In this document: piece by piece, positions 20,490-30,769 of the stretch | Layout of the letters: every line of letters starts with the position of its first letter | Numbering within the stretch: position 1 is the first letter of the stretch | DNA from: Acheta domesticus | Lineage: Eukaryota > Arthropoda > Insecta > Orthoptera > Gryllidae | Assembly: GCA_031308135.1 (NCBI GenBank) | Contig: JAHLJT010002630.1 | Location: 95,896,141 to 95,960,140, forward strand | DNA: 64,000 nucleotides | Direction of reading: 5' to 3' | The notes under the pieces: generated by a model | Seen by the model: the letters and a program-made list of their open reading frames with translations, nothing else | What the model was told of the DNA's origin: nothing | The model's database searches: none | Position numbers and translations under genes: made by a program

Positions 20490-21958
20490 GGTACCACAGA
20501 ATTGTACAGACTTTCCCGATTTACTTTTCTATTTCCTTGGGCCTGGGCTAGCTATTTGGAATTGCCATGTACTCGTGCAAGCTGCCATCTATCGACGCCC
20601 AAAGTACATTTTTTTGACATTTTCTTAATTTTTCGGTTTTCTAATGGTAGAACGGAAATATTAATTTTAGAATATTAAAGAACAGTAAAACTTTCCCCTA
20701 AATGGCAATTTTCTTTGAAAAATTTGGAACCGTTTTTAAGAAAATGGCATTTAAGCGCCACTTGAAGCTCTTTTTCGAAGAAAATTTTGAGTTTCCGAAA
20801 AACTTCATTAGAAGTCATTTAAAGTGCATCTACTCACAAATATACTTGTGTTTACAAATTCCTGGAAATATGCATTATAACGGTGACAGAGATCTTTCAA
20901 AAAATTACATTTGTGTAAGTTTTGAAAAAACAAAAAAAATCCTATAATGAAATTTACGTCATATTAAAGAGTGTAATTAACACTATCCGTTCTTATAGTT
21001 TGAAAAATAAATCTGGAGCCATTTATGAGAAAAGCGCGTTTCAGCGTTTCTGAAAATGCGGACATTTGACCTAGTTTTCACAGAGAACGGTTGAATTTCG
21101 AGAAACTTTACCTGACATTATTTAAAGCACATTTACTTATAAATGTAATAATGTTAACAAATCGTCGGTAATGAAAATATTAACGACGTGAGAGACCAAT
21201 TAAAAAGATTACATTTTTGTAATTTTTGAAAAAACAAAAGAATAGAGCAATATGGCTTTTATATCATCTAATAGAGTACATTAAGGACTATCATTACCAC
21301 ATGTTTACAAAAAAATGATGGGTGGTTTTTGAGTAAATATTTTTTTGTATTTTTTTTAATTGCACATATTGCACGCAATATTTCGCGAAAACTGCCAAAA
21401 TTTTCAAAAAATTGTTCATGTCCTTAATAAAAGAACTAAGTATGGAGAACAAATTTCATATGAAGGAAAAATCTCTGCCTTCAATTTTGGCGTTGTAGAA
21501 AGACGCCGAAAAAAATTAAAGAAAAAAATTGGAACCGGTTTTGAGAAAATTTTGAAAATGTCCGGGTACTTCATGTAAAGTCCCCTCAAATTTTAAAGAA
21601 TCTTTTTCAAAATCTCTAAGCTACGACTCGAGCAAAATCGACAGGGGTTCCTTCAATTTGAAAAAACCTCCTACGTCTAGTTTTGGCGCTAGTGGTGTTC
21701 ACAGACGGACGGACAGATGGACGTTTTGCTTTCAATTGGTTTTTTAGTATCAAGGACCTACAAAACAGGGATTCAGGCTACACCACGTGTTAGGGGATTT
21801 TTTCTTAATTTAGCAAATGGATTCATCCAGTTTTTCTCTATCAGGGCCCGGCAATGAAATTTTTTCTGTCAAAAATCCGTCGTTTCTCGCGCACCATTAC
21901 AAAACTTTCCTTATACTAGTATATTACTCCCTGTATACTTATGTATACGGGAAAGTAA
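20490..21958 (-). repeat. R1.5 dispersed repeat, near full-length, reverse orientation
   Basis: Mirror of the copy at 12447-14010. It opens with AGTGGTACCACAGAATTGTA, then CAGACTTTCCC, and passes TTTTTCGGTTTTCTAATGGT and the GTTCACAGACGGACGGACAG tract (21700-21722). CACCACGTGTTAGGGGAT follows, and it closes with TATTACTCCCTGTATACTTA and TGTATACGGGAAAGT. The pair defines the unit length at about 1.5 kb. Confidence 0.7.
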
Positions 21959-21959
21959 A

Positions 21960-23534
21960 CAGTGTGAAAAAATAAATATCAATGTTCGTAACACTAAAAG
22001 AAGTCCCCCATACCCCTGTGTAGAGTAACTCAGCCTCAAAAACCCTCTCCTCTCTTTAGCCTTACACAATTGATGGACGATCTCATAAAGAAAAATGTTT
22101 CAATATATATTTATTATTAAATAAATATAACTAATATATACACGAACAGATTACGAATAGAACATGATGTTACATCATGGAAATATAGAATTAGCAGCAT
22201 ACTCTGCAGCTGTGGTTGGAAACAAGCTCGATATAGCATGACCGAGTGATCGATTAGCTTGCGATGTGCTAATTCCAGCTGATTAGCAAACTCTGCTATC
22301 ATTTCGAGTTCGAGATACGAACAGAGGCTCAAACCTCTTACGCTCCAACGTACATCACGCTGTGCAGAAAGTTCCAGTTTTATGGACTAACCAATCGATA
22401 CCCCAATGTCGAATGCAATCGACCAATGTTAAAATCTAACGCATTTCTTGTGTAAATAACATTTTCTGAGGTATATAAGCATACTTTAAATCTACAAAGC
22501 AATTGAGTTTTTTTTTGTGTGTGTCTAAAGGTGTCCAATCCATTACTCCTAAAAGCAAGACCCCTCCTCACGCAAAAGGGATCTACAGTTGTCCTGCCTA
22601 CATAACATTTTGAAGGTTGCCAATCCAAGGTTATCGATCCTCTTTCGGGAGTGTCATCAGTTTTCATGTTCTGGACTGAATTTTTTTGGAAGGCTAGTCG
22701 AGATGTGTGTTCCAGCCTGAATAAAAAAAATGCATTGCTCTATTCTGAATTACTACATATTAATTTCATGAAACGTAAATTTTATTAAAGAGTTAAGTTG
22801 GCGATACTGTTAGACTAGAACATATTACTGTTACGTTCTAATACACACTGTCATTGCTGATGGCGTCTCCAAACAGAGCAGTCCGTACGTAGTATTCTTC
22901 TTTTATTTTATTTTTCGTCAACAGGGTTCACAAAAACCAGTTCAGAGAAGGGGCGGAACTCGTTTTTTGAACAATATTTAGAAAAATAATTTTCATGCTA
23001 GGGATAATAATTATTTTGCCAAGCGTTTCTGCCTGCGCAGTTTTTCTTTGGACATTTTAACTTTGAGCTTTAAAATTACATTAATCCTTTTTTCAATATG
23101 CATTCCAGTTGTGAAAGTGTTGCTGTAGTGACTCTGTGTGGCATAGTAGAGTACGTGTTTAAATCAAAATTTCATTCAGACTGGTGTCTAGTTTCTATGT
23201 GATTTTATTAGTACTTTTACTTTAAGAAATTGTAAGATAAGTTATGTTGAATTCTTGTTTCTAAGTGTTTTCAAATGTTGAAGTTGATGATAGGTTTATT
23301 TCAAGTGTAACCATATTCAAATACTTTTTTCACGTTGCTCGCAATGTGTGAAAAAAATTAAGTAATTTCAGTGCCTGTGAAAGTTAAAATCTTTAACAGA
23401 CATAAGATAATACAACTTTCTTGTGAATACATTTAGTACTTACGCTTAATCCCTTTAAGTGATACGTGTAAGACGGAAGAGAAACAAGAAAAATCTGTTT
23501 ATTCTCTTCATTCAGGTTACATACAATATTTTTA
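21960..23534. other. Intergenic, nothing recognised
   Basis: AT-rich sequence. Open frames at 22117-22667 on the minus strand show no domain, signal peptide or composition that would support a gene. Confidence 0.4.
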
Positions 23535-23536
23535 CT

Positions 23537-23835
23537 TTCTCGCTACCGCTACCACGGTAGAAAGTTATGTAATGTTGCGAGAAAAAAACGGCGAATTTTC
23601 GGCGTAGAAACTCTTTATTACAGGACCCCAGAAAGGAACTAGTGGTGCTAGAGAATGGCATAGACTTTCTCATATTATGTTCCTATTTTCTTGGGCCTGC
23701 GCTCGTTCTAGCCGATGTCGCAATTGTTTCCCATTTTTTCCTCACAACGAGAAACATTCCCCATTTTGGGGACAAAATTCCCCAATCTGGCAACCCTGCT
23801 GTATACGTACGTATATGAGAAAGTAAACGCGATGG
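23537..23835 (+). repeat. R1.5 short derivative made almost only of the two ends
   Basis: TTTACTTTCTCGCTACCGCT and AAAGTTATGTAATGTTGCG form the left end. GGAACTAGTGGTGCTAGAGA with ATGGCATAGACTTTCTC is the terminal phrase. TATACGTACGTATATGAGAA, then AGTAAAC, lies at the right. The interior of the long copies is absent. Confidence 0.6.
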
Positions 23836-24177
23836 ACGTTGGATGTATGCTGGGCCAGATTCCGTTCGCAGGCCAACGATCTCAAGTTAAAAGTGTAAGT
23901 TGATATCCCCAATTCCGACTTTGGTATTCTCTCCTACCAGATGTTCTTCCAGGAATCTAAGGGTAGGGAAGGAAGGCTCTGTTAATTTAAAGAATAAAAC
24001 GTTAGGTCACTTGCATATTCGTCGTCTTGTTAGAAGGAATTAAATTGAAATAGAATAAGCAGCCGCAATATCATTTCAGTGGCCAAGGTTTATTGTTACT
24101 TCATTCCCGGAATCTGCCCGTCCTTCAATTTCCTCGAAAATGAAGGTCAGATGACAGGACGTGTCACGCGAATGGCT

Positions 24178-25215
24178 TTTATTTTCTCGCTACCGCTGAC
24201 GCGAAGACGTTGAGAAAGTCATGTAATGCTGCGGGAAAAAGAGGCGAATTTTCGTCAGAAAAACTTATTGCAAGGTCCTAAAAGCGAAAAAGTGGATTAA
24301 TACAATTGCTAAATTTAGAAAAATATCCTCTAACACGTGATGTAGACAGAAACCATATTTTATGGGTCCTTGGTAACTAAACATTGTCGGCAAAATGTCT
24401 GTCCGTCTGTGAACAACGATAGTGGCTAAACCGTTCAGCCGATTTCCTGCAAACTTGGCATTCCCCAATCAATGTGGCTGATGTCGCAGCCTCGTAAATT
24501 GAAATGAAAATATCCGTTTGAAACTCCCGAAGCTACGAGTTCATTCAGTTCGATTGGGTAATATCAATTTTAAAGAAAATCTGCTGAACGATTTTTGGCG
24601 CTAGCGCCGACCACAGAGACAGACGTTTTGCAGTAATTGGATTTTCGGTATCAAGGACCCACAAAACATGGATTCTGGCTACACCACGTGTTACAGGATT
24701 TCTTTTTCCAATGATTGATTGTTAGTGATTCCCGGCGCGTCAACTACTGAGGTCATTAGTGCCGTAAGTGTAGTGCATTTTTATCGGAATGCGGCGGAAA
24801 TTTCCTCCACCGGGTAGTGAGATCCGGCGCCGACCTAAGGTTCCGTCCGGTCTCCCGGCGTGTGTGGTAGTGTAGTGAATGTTATTGTAAGTGTATGTAA
24901 GGGGTGGGGATATGACAAGGAAGAGGAAGGAAAGATCGCGTGCGATCCATAGCCCGTTTGTTAGGGCACTGCTCTGGCATTCGTCTGGTGTTGGCCGAAG
25001 AAAGCACGGAAATTTCCGGTCGAGGCACTGCAGTGACATCAGTTGATGCACTGAGCCACCTCTCCCGGTTTTCGTTTTGTAAATTTAGCGACAGATGTCC
25101 ACTTTTTCGCCCCGAGTCCCCGACAATAAGTTTTTCTGCCGAAAAGTCGCCGTTTCCCTGCGGACGATTGCATAACTCTCTCTTGCGAAGAACTTCGTTA
25201 CGCGGACCGGAAGTG
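24178..25215. repeat. R1.5 foldback copy, containing a SINE (24716-25058)
   Basis: The left half reads forward (TTCTCGCTACCGCTGACGCG, AACACGTGATGTAGACAGAA, TGTCTGTCCGTCTGTGAACA). The right half reads backward (GACCACAGAGACAGACG, TATCAAGGACCCACAAAACA, CACCACGTGTTACAGGAT). After the SINE come CGAAAAGTCGCCGTTTCCC and ATTGCATAACTCTCTCTTGC. This shows that the family can exist as a long inverted repeat. Confidence 0.65.
24716..25058 (-). mobile_element. tRNA-derived SINE inserted in R1.5
   Basis: Same family as 8490-8938: GATTCCCGGCGCGTCAACTA, ATTCGTCTGGTGTTGGCC, and GCAGTGACATCAGTTGATGC at the tRNA-like end. An internal part is shortened relative to the other copies. Confidence 0.75.
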
Positions 25216-25221
25216 ATGGCT

Positions 25222-25735
25222 CACGGCATCAACTGATGTCACTGCCTCTCTTACCGGTGGTCCTAGGTTCGATTCCAGACGGTGGCAGGATTTTCGACAC
25301 TAGCTTGTCAGCTAGGTCGAATTCAGTCGCTGTCAGGAGGAGAATTCTAGCAGCCGATTGCTCTGATGGGTTGTTTTCCGTGGATAGTTCGATCAATACT
25401 GGACGAATGCCGCAAACAACAAACGGGATGCAAACCGCGCGCGATCCCTCCTTCCTCTTCCTTGTTCTATCCCCCTTTACTCACACTGGCATTCACTACA
25501 CAACCATACATGCCGGGAGACCGTTCGGGAGCTTAGAGTTTGTCCCTGTTGGGGCTATACTTCGATGATGGGAGATACCTGGTTGTGGGAAAACCCCGCT
25601 TGCCGACGGTAGGTCGGCACCGGATCTTGCCATCCAGTGGGGGAAAACCACCGCCACTCCCGAGGAAATGCATGCACTACACTGACGGGACTAATGACCT
25701 CAGTTGTTGACGCGCCCGGAGTCACCAACGATCGT
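25222..25735 (+). mobile_element. tRNA-derived SINE, long copy
   Basis: Starts CATCAACTGATGTCACTGCC, with the B-box-like GGTTCGATTCCAG at about 25268. It contains GGACGAATGCCGCAAACAAC, ATGCCGGGAGACCGTTCGGG and GATACCTGGTTGTGGGAAAA. It ends TTGACGCGCCCGGAGTCACC. Extra sequence near 25315-25400 is absent from the copy at 8490. Confidence 0.8.
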
Positions 25736-25739
25736 AAGG

Positions 25740-26245
25740 CGAAAAGGTAAAAAGTGAAGATGGTACATTGGATGTTAGAATTACTCACTTTTTGACAACA
25801 ACTCCCGTTTCCTATGTTAGTATCTGTGATTATTGTTATTACTTTGAAATTCAAGTGCTGACAATAATTAACGTCATTTAATTTTTTGCTTTTTAGTGGT
25901 GTCATTTAAGGTCCTGTTATAGATTTCACTAGTAATAAAGGAAATATTTATTTAAGTGATGAGGTTATCATAAATCTACAGTTTTTGCTAGATGTGAATT
26001 ATTGTGTTCTGCAATGCCTGCTGCATTGTTAGCTTTGTAGCTGAGATTATGATTGACATGAATTTCATCAATTAGCTAGAAAAACAAATCATTAAATTCT
26101 TGGAAGTGTGGAGTAGATAATTTTCTGGATTTAGTTCTTGTTTATCTGGCATCACATTACATGCAGACGATAGTTGTTGTAAATACCTTCTTGGAGGCAA
26201 CATTATCTAACTTTGAAGAATAGCTTCGCAAGGTGCAAAATGAGA

Positions 26246-26277
<32 letters not shown>

Positions 26278-26287
26278 ACATATAGAC

Positions 26288-26320
<33 letters not shown>

Positions 26321-26930
26321 CATAACATAATGTTGGTATGTATATAAGTGTATGTAGTGTATGTCGTGTATGTATGTATATAAGTGTATGTACATAACAT
26401 AATATTGGTATGTATGTATGTATATACAAAACATAATATTGGTGTGTATATAAGAGCAAAACTCCAACACCGTTGGATCAATCTCCATGAACGTTAGCAC
26501 TTCTACGTGTTTTTTCACCGAGAAGGTTTGTGTGTTGTTCATTCTGTTGTAACTCCATTACATGGCGCTACATATTCACTACATATCCACTACATATTCA
26601 CGGCCAGTTAACTGCAACAGCCTTTGATACCGCGACACCTCATTGTCATTGTGCAATTTAAATACAGTGAAAATAACATGTCAGCTGTGACGCTGTTATC
26701 CAACCCGGAACTTTGTTACTACTTATATTTTTGGCACTGAAACTTTCGATTGGCTAATAGGGTCCACTCTTCTATCAGCTGTCAACCTTGCGGAGCTACA
26801 ATTTTGAAGTGGGACAAAAATCTTAAGACCTTGACCTTAAAGACTCACAAGGAGGACTAGGTTCATTAATAACATTTTGAAACAACAGGCTGTGAAAGCA
26901 ACATTTTATGAAATCTATTTTATTTTCCGA
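25740..26930. other. Intergenic, with a TA microsatellite at 26248-26330
   Basis: AT-rich. A TATATACATA microsatellite with GTATGTATATAAGTGTATGT extensions covers 26248-26450. The Tyr/Ile-rich open frames over it are artefacts. Nothing else is recognised. Confidence 0.5.
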
Positions 26931-26939
26931 GGAGCGCCT

Positions 26940-27445
26940 AGAGAGTGAGTGAGTGCAGAGGGGGCGTGGCGTGGTGTTGCAGGAGGTGAGTGAGTGCAGA
27001 GGAGGCGTGGCGTGGTGTTGCAGGAGGTGGGCGAGTGAGTGGAGAGGGGGCGTGGCGTGGTGTTGCAGGAGGTGAGCGAGTGAGTGAGTGCAGAGGGGCC
27101 GTGGCGTGGTGTTGCAGGAGGTGAGTGAGTGAGTGCAGAGGGGGCGTGGCGTGGTGTGGCAGGAGGTGAGTGAGTGCAGAGGGGGCGTGGCGTGGTGTTG
27201 CAGGAGGTGAGTGCAGAGGGGGCGTGGCGTGGTGTTGCAGCAGGTGAGTGAGTGCAGAGGGGGCGTGGCGTGGTGTTGCAGGAGGTGAGCGAGTGAGTGA
27301 GTGCAGAGGGGGCGTGGCGTGGTGTTGCAGCAGGTGAGTGAGTGAGTGCAGAGGGGGCGTGGCGTGGTGTTGCAGCAGGTGAGTGAGTGAGTGCAGAGGG
27401 GGCGTGGCGTGGTGTTGCAGGAGGTGAGTGAGTGAGTGCAGAGGG
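26940..27445 (+). repeat. Tandem array, unit about 36-52 bp, with acceptor and donor words in each copy
   Basis: About eleven copies of GGGGCGTGGCGTGGTGTTGC followed by AGGAGGTGAGTGAGTG. Each unit reads GTGTTGCAG, GAG, GTGAGTGAG, that is an acceptor-like and a donor-like word three bases apart. The same GTGGTGTTGCAGGAG occurs as the true acceptor of the gene B exon at 27515. The 238-residue minus-strand open frame through it is a repeat artefact. Confidence 0.9.
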
Positions 27446-27514
27446 GGCGTGGCTATACTTTACAAACTTTAGTTTCTGGGAAGCGCCTTGTGAATGGGTA
27501 ACGTGGTGTTGCAG

Positions 27515-27640
27515 GAGGCGCCGGCTGCGCGGGGCGGTGCGTGTGCGGTTGGGTGGCCGCCGCCGCCGCCGTGCTGCTCCTCTGCTCGCAGGCCACGCAC
27601 GCGGGCGCCGCCACAGACGCCTCGACGCCACTCCCTCTCA
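27515..27640 (+). CDS. Gene B (DUF229 family), signal-peptide or membrane-anchor exon
   Basis: Acceptor GTGGTGTTGCAG ending at 27514 and consensus donor GTAAGT at 27641. The third frame is chosen: two bases, then 41 codons, then one base. It reads GAGCAGRCVCGWVAAAAAVL, continues LLCSQATHAGAATDAST and ends PLPL. The run WVAAAAAVLLLC is hydrophobic enough for a signal peptide or short type II anchor. THAGA would be a reasonable cleavage site. The trailing base plus AG of the next exon makes a Lys codon, so the phases agree. No ATG exists in this frame (TAA at 27499), so a start exon lies upstream. The TCGCCG-rich codons differ strongly from the catalytic exon. Confidence 0.65.
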
Positions 27641-27647
27641 GTAAGTG

Positions 27648-28010
27648 GTCGCCCTCGCACGCGCCCTCGCTCTCGCCTTCGCCCTCGCCCTCGCCCTCAC
27701 CCTAGCCTTCGCCCTCGCCCTCGCCTTCGCCCTCGCCCTCGCCCTTGCCTTCGCTCTCGCTCTCGCCCTCGCCTTCGCCCTCGCCCTCACCCTCGCCTTT
27801 ATGCTCACCATCGCCTTCGCCATTGCCCTCGCCCATGCCCTCTCCCTCGCCTTCCCCCTCACCCATGCCCACGCCCTCGCACTCGCCTTCACCCTCACCC
27901 TCGCCCTCACCTTCTTACTCGCATTCGCCTTCGTCTTCGCCGTCTCATTCGCCCTCACCTTCGCCCTCGTCGCCTTGCCCTTGCCCTCGCCTTCGTCCAT
28001 GCCCTCACCC
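27648..28010 (+). repeat. CCCTCG/CCTTCG hexamer array
   Basis: Long run of CCCTCG with CCTTCG and CTCTCG variants starting seven bases after the donor at 27641. All long open frames (Ala-Leu, Arg-Pro, Ser-Pro strings) are the same hexamer in different frames. Confidence 0.95.
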
Positions 28011-28550
28011 TTTGGATATTTATCTTCTATTAATCGTGTATCTCACACATATCTTTGTCAGATTAGGAGCTTTAGAGCTGAAACTCGGTCAATATTTCAG
28101 ATGTACCTACTAGTTCTGATGTTTTGTAGATCATTAAAATCTTTTTTTAATTTTGGAGGGTACTTTTCGTGAAGATTTCTTACGAAATCAAAACGATTTC
28201 GTAAGAAATTCATAAGCTACCATCTCTGAGCAAATGCGTGGTCTGTGTGCTTCATCTGTTGTTTCAGAGGATCCATATTTTAAGTGCCCCAGGCTATATC
28301 CATGGAGAAAATTAAAGAAAACATTTAAAACCTTTTCGAGAACTTTTTAATAAACTGCATTAACTTTAAAGCATAAATTACTGATAATTACTCTTTTTTT
28401 AAAAAATGACATATTTCTTCAAAGATCAATTTTTCTAGCAAATCGTAAGGGTATTTTCCCACTTCAGCTTCCGCGATAACACCTCTATCTGGATTCGAGG
28501 GGGAAAGAGAGAGGAGTCAGGGACAGTGATCACAGGAACGTTTGACTTCC

Positions 28551-28786
28551 TATATTTCGGTTTTTCTTTCTTGGCGCGTGGGGGTGTCTCATCAAAATGG
28601 AACATCTCACGGTATTTCGCGTCGTTCTCGGTTGTGCTGCTAGGAGTCGCATGATTGCGACTGTATCGAGCAGTGCGGGCGATCATGCGACTCCTAGCTG
28701 CAGAACCGAGAACGACGCGAAATGCCGTGAGATATTCCATTTTGATGACACACCCCCACGCGCCAAGAAAGAAAACCGAAGTTTAG
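28551..28786. mobile_element. Foldback MITE, family M2 (copy 1)
   Basis: TATATTTCGGTTTTTCTTTC and TTGGCGCGTGGGGGTG at the left pair with CACCCCCACGCGCCAAGAAA and GAAAACCGAAGTTTA at the right. The core (GGTATTTCGCGTCGTTCTCG against CGAGAACGACGCGAAATGCC) is shared with family M1. Confidence 0.85.
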
Positions 28787-28829
28787 ACGGACAAGCAGCT
28801 AATGCGGGAACATTTTGGCGCACCTGGTG

Positions 28830-29306
28830 TATACTACGATTTTTCTAACACTACCTCTGAAGGCCCGTCTTCACAAGGGAATATGTCACGGTATTTCGCG
28901 TCATTCTCAGTCACGCCGCTAGGTGTCGCCAGATCGCGACCTTTCAAGCAGTGCTTGCGATCACGCGACTTCTAGTGGCACGACTGAGAAAGACGCGAAA
29001 TGCCGTGTGATATTCTATCGTGGATATAGAGTAGTGGTGTCAAGGTCTCCTACTGGTGGCAGTGACACGCCTCGCGGCACCATGCACTCCACGAGCTTCT
29101 CTGCGTCACTAGCGTCAGGAGGGGAAACTATTAGTAACCCCGTCATTTTACAATAGTGATGGCGTTGGCTCTTGCGGCAGGGTTATGAACTGTGTAGAGG
29201 GACGATTTCGTCGTGGCACTCGGGCCACGGACTCCCGCGCGTGGCATCGACCTTGACAACACTGATATAGGGGCTCGAGAGGCAGAGTTAGAAAAATCGC
29301 CCTATA
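28830..29306. mobile_element. Foldback MITE, family M1 (copy 4) carrying a second MITE
   Basis: Ends TATACTACGATTTTTCTAAC and TTAGAAAAATCGCCCTATA. The right arm is interrupted: GATATAG occurs at 29023-29029 and again at 29264-29270, flanking about 234 inserted bases. The insert has its own inverted ends, AGTGGTGTCAAGGTC and the reverse complement of GACCTTGACAACACT. The outer element ends 41 bases before the gene B exon at 29348. Confidence 0.8.
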
Positions 29307-29347
29307 GTCTAAGGATGGTCTAAACATTTGGCTCGGCGTGTTCGCAG

Positions 29348-29636
29348 AGAGGGCCGGCTACGTGGTGTGGAGCCCCAGCTGCCGGATCCCCGACGTGCAC
29401 CCCTACGACAAGTCCATCCGCCAGTTCCTGAAGCCGGTCGCCCCCATCGTGTGCAGCCGCCGGAAGCCGCTCACCTTCGTGACTGCGCTGGAGGAAGGTC
29501 ACGTGCTGCGCGTGGACGGGGCTGTGAAGAAGCAGTACGTGCGTGGAGGCCAGAACCTCACGTGCTGCTATAGCAACGTCACCCGCCCCTCGGAGCGCGG
29601 AGTCCGTTTCGCGGGTCGGGTGGACAACTACTACGA
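29348..29636 (+). CDS. Gene B (DUF229 family), N-terminal domain exon
   Basis: Acceptor GTTCGCAG ending at 29347. The donor is placed at 29637 (GTACGG) because only this choice leaves two bases to join the single base of exon 39323. A better-looking GTGACC at 29642 would break the frame. Ninety-five full codons start after the split Lys: RAGYVVWSPSCRIPDVHPYD, KSIRQFLKPVAPIVCSRRKP and LTFVTALEEGHVLRVDGAVK. They continue through NLTCCYSNVTRP to VDNYY. The order WSPSC-IP-D-P, IxCS, CCY is what I know from the N-terminal part of DUF229 proteins. Asn-Leu-Thr and Asn-Val-Thr are possible glycosylation sites, fitting a secreted or lumenal domain. MITEs lie within about 50 bases on both sides. Confidence 0.75.
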
Positions 29637-29686
29637 GTACGGTGACCAACATTGTCATAAAAGTAGTGGTGATACAACAGCAAATA

Positions 29687-30088
29687 CAGTTAGTAACACG
29701 CTTGTTTGTACAGTCCGTAGTTTGCTCGAAAATCGTTAATTTTAAGTGGAAAATTAATACTAATGAAAAATGTATTATAAGATAATTGAATAATTCCCGT
29801 TAAATAAAATGTAACTTTGTTCATCTAGACGAAACAGCCTTGAATTTGAAGTTCACCATCACATTTTGTTGCTTGGAAACCTTCCCAGCGGCTAGTTCCC
29901 GAGCGACTAAATGTGCTGGTGAATTTCAAATTCAAGGCCATTTATTCTAGGTGAACAAAGTTACATTTTATTTATCGGGATTTATTCAATTTTCATGTAA
30001 TATAGTTTTCACTAGTATTAATTTAACACTTAAAATTGGTGTTTTTCAAACAAATTATAGACTGTACAACCAAGACTGTTACCAACTG
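29687..30088. mobile_element. Foldback MITE, family M3 (copy 1, 402 bp)
   Basis: Starts CAGTTAGTAAC and ends GTTACCAACTG with TA on both sides. The arms (GTTAATTTTAAGTGGAAAAT, GTAACTTTGTTCATCTAGAC, AATTTGAAGTTCACCATCAC) fold on themselves over almost the whole length. A second copy of 401 bp is at 58174-58574. It starts 50 bases after the donor assigned to the exon ending at 29636. Confidence 0.85.
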
Positions 30089-30089
30089 T

Positions 30090-30765
30090 ACATTCTCGCG
30101 TTATTGGAAACAGCTACGTAATATTGAAGTATTGCATTTTCTGCGCTAACACGTAAGCCATTATTGAAAACGTCCAATTCAAACAAAGCGCCTGTGATGA
30201 ATATCTGCATTCATTTCGATAGTCAAAAGCAGCAATCATTTCTTACGCTGACAATTGAAAAAAATGGGAATACGTTGGAGTGATGTAGTATTCGCGTTAC
30301 ATTATACAGAACCGGTGTTGGCAACGAAGCGCTGTCAAATCTAAGTGTATTCACATGACGAATAATATCAGTTCTTTGCAAAAACCTTATTTTTAACTCT
30401 ATTCAGATTTCAATTTGTTTATCGGTTATTCTTGTCATAAACAACTCTAATACTAATAAACTAATTAAATTACTAATATTCTACGAATTGTAATATTAAG
30501 TTCATTTTTACCGCCTTTATATATACTGACACCGCTTCAAACGAAGCGCACGAAAATAAAACTTGAAGATAGTATATTCGTTAGATCGACCGCGGTGAAG
30601 TTCTTCCAAAACACACTTCAAATGAAAGTAAAATCTCTGTTCTTCAAGACGGTAAGAATCAATTTGTCCCTTACAGGCCTAATTTTTTAATAACAGAAAT
30701 TGAATTAGTACAGGCACTTATGGAAAAACTTTCGCGGGCATAGTATTCTTTAAATTAGTAAAGAA
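30090..30765. other. Gene B intron, nothing recognised
   Basis: AT-rich, no exon or transposon end seen. Confidence 0.4.
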
Positions 30766-30769
30766 GTTA

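Noticed and set aside
26915..27631. 238-residue minus-strand open frame of Thr-His-Ser-Pro repeats
   Set aside because: It is the tandem array read in one frame. No start context, and it overlaps the real exon on the other strand.
27638..28172. Several long open frames (Ala-Leu, Arg-Pro, Ser-Pro, Lys-Ala-Arg strings)
   Set aside because: Product of the CCCTCG hexamer in all frames.
28435..28848. Open frames on both strands
   Set aside because: Arms of the M2 foldback MITE. Similar peptides appear at every copy.
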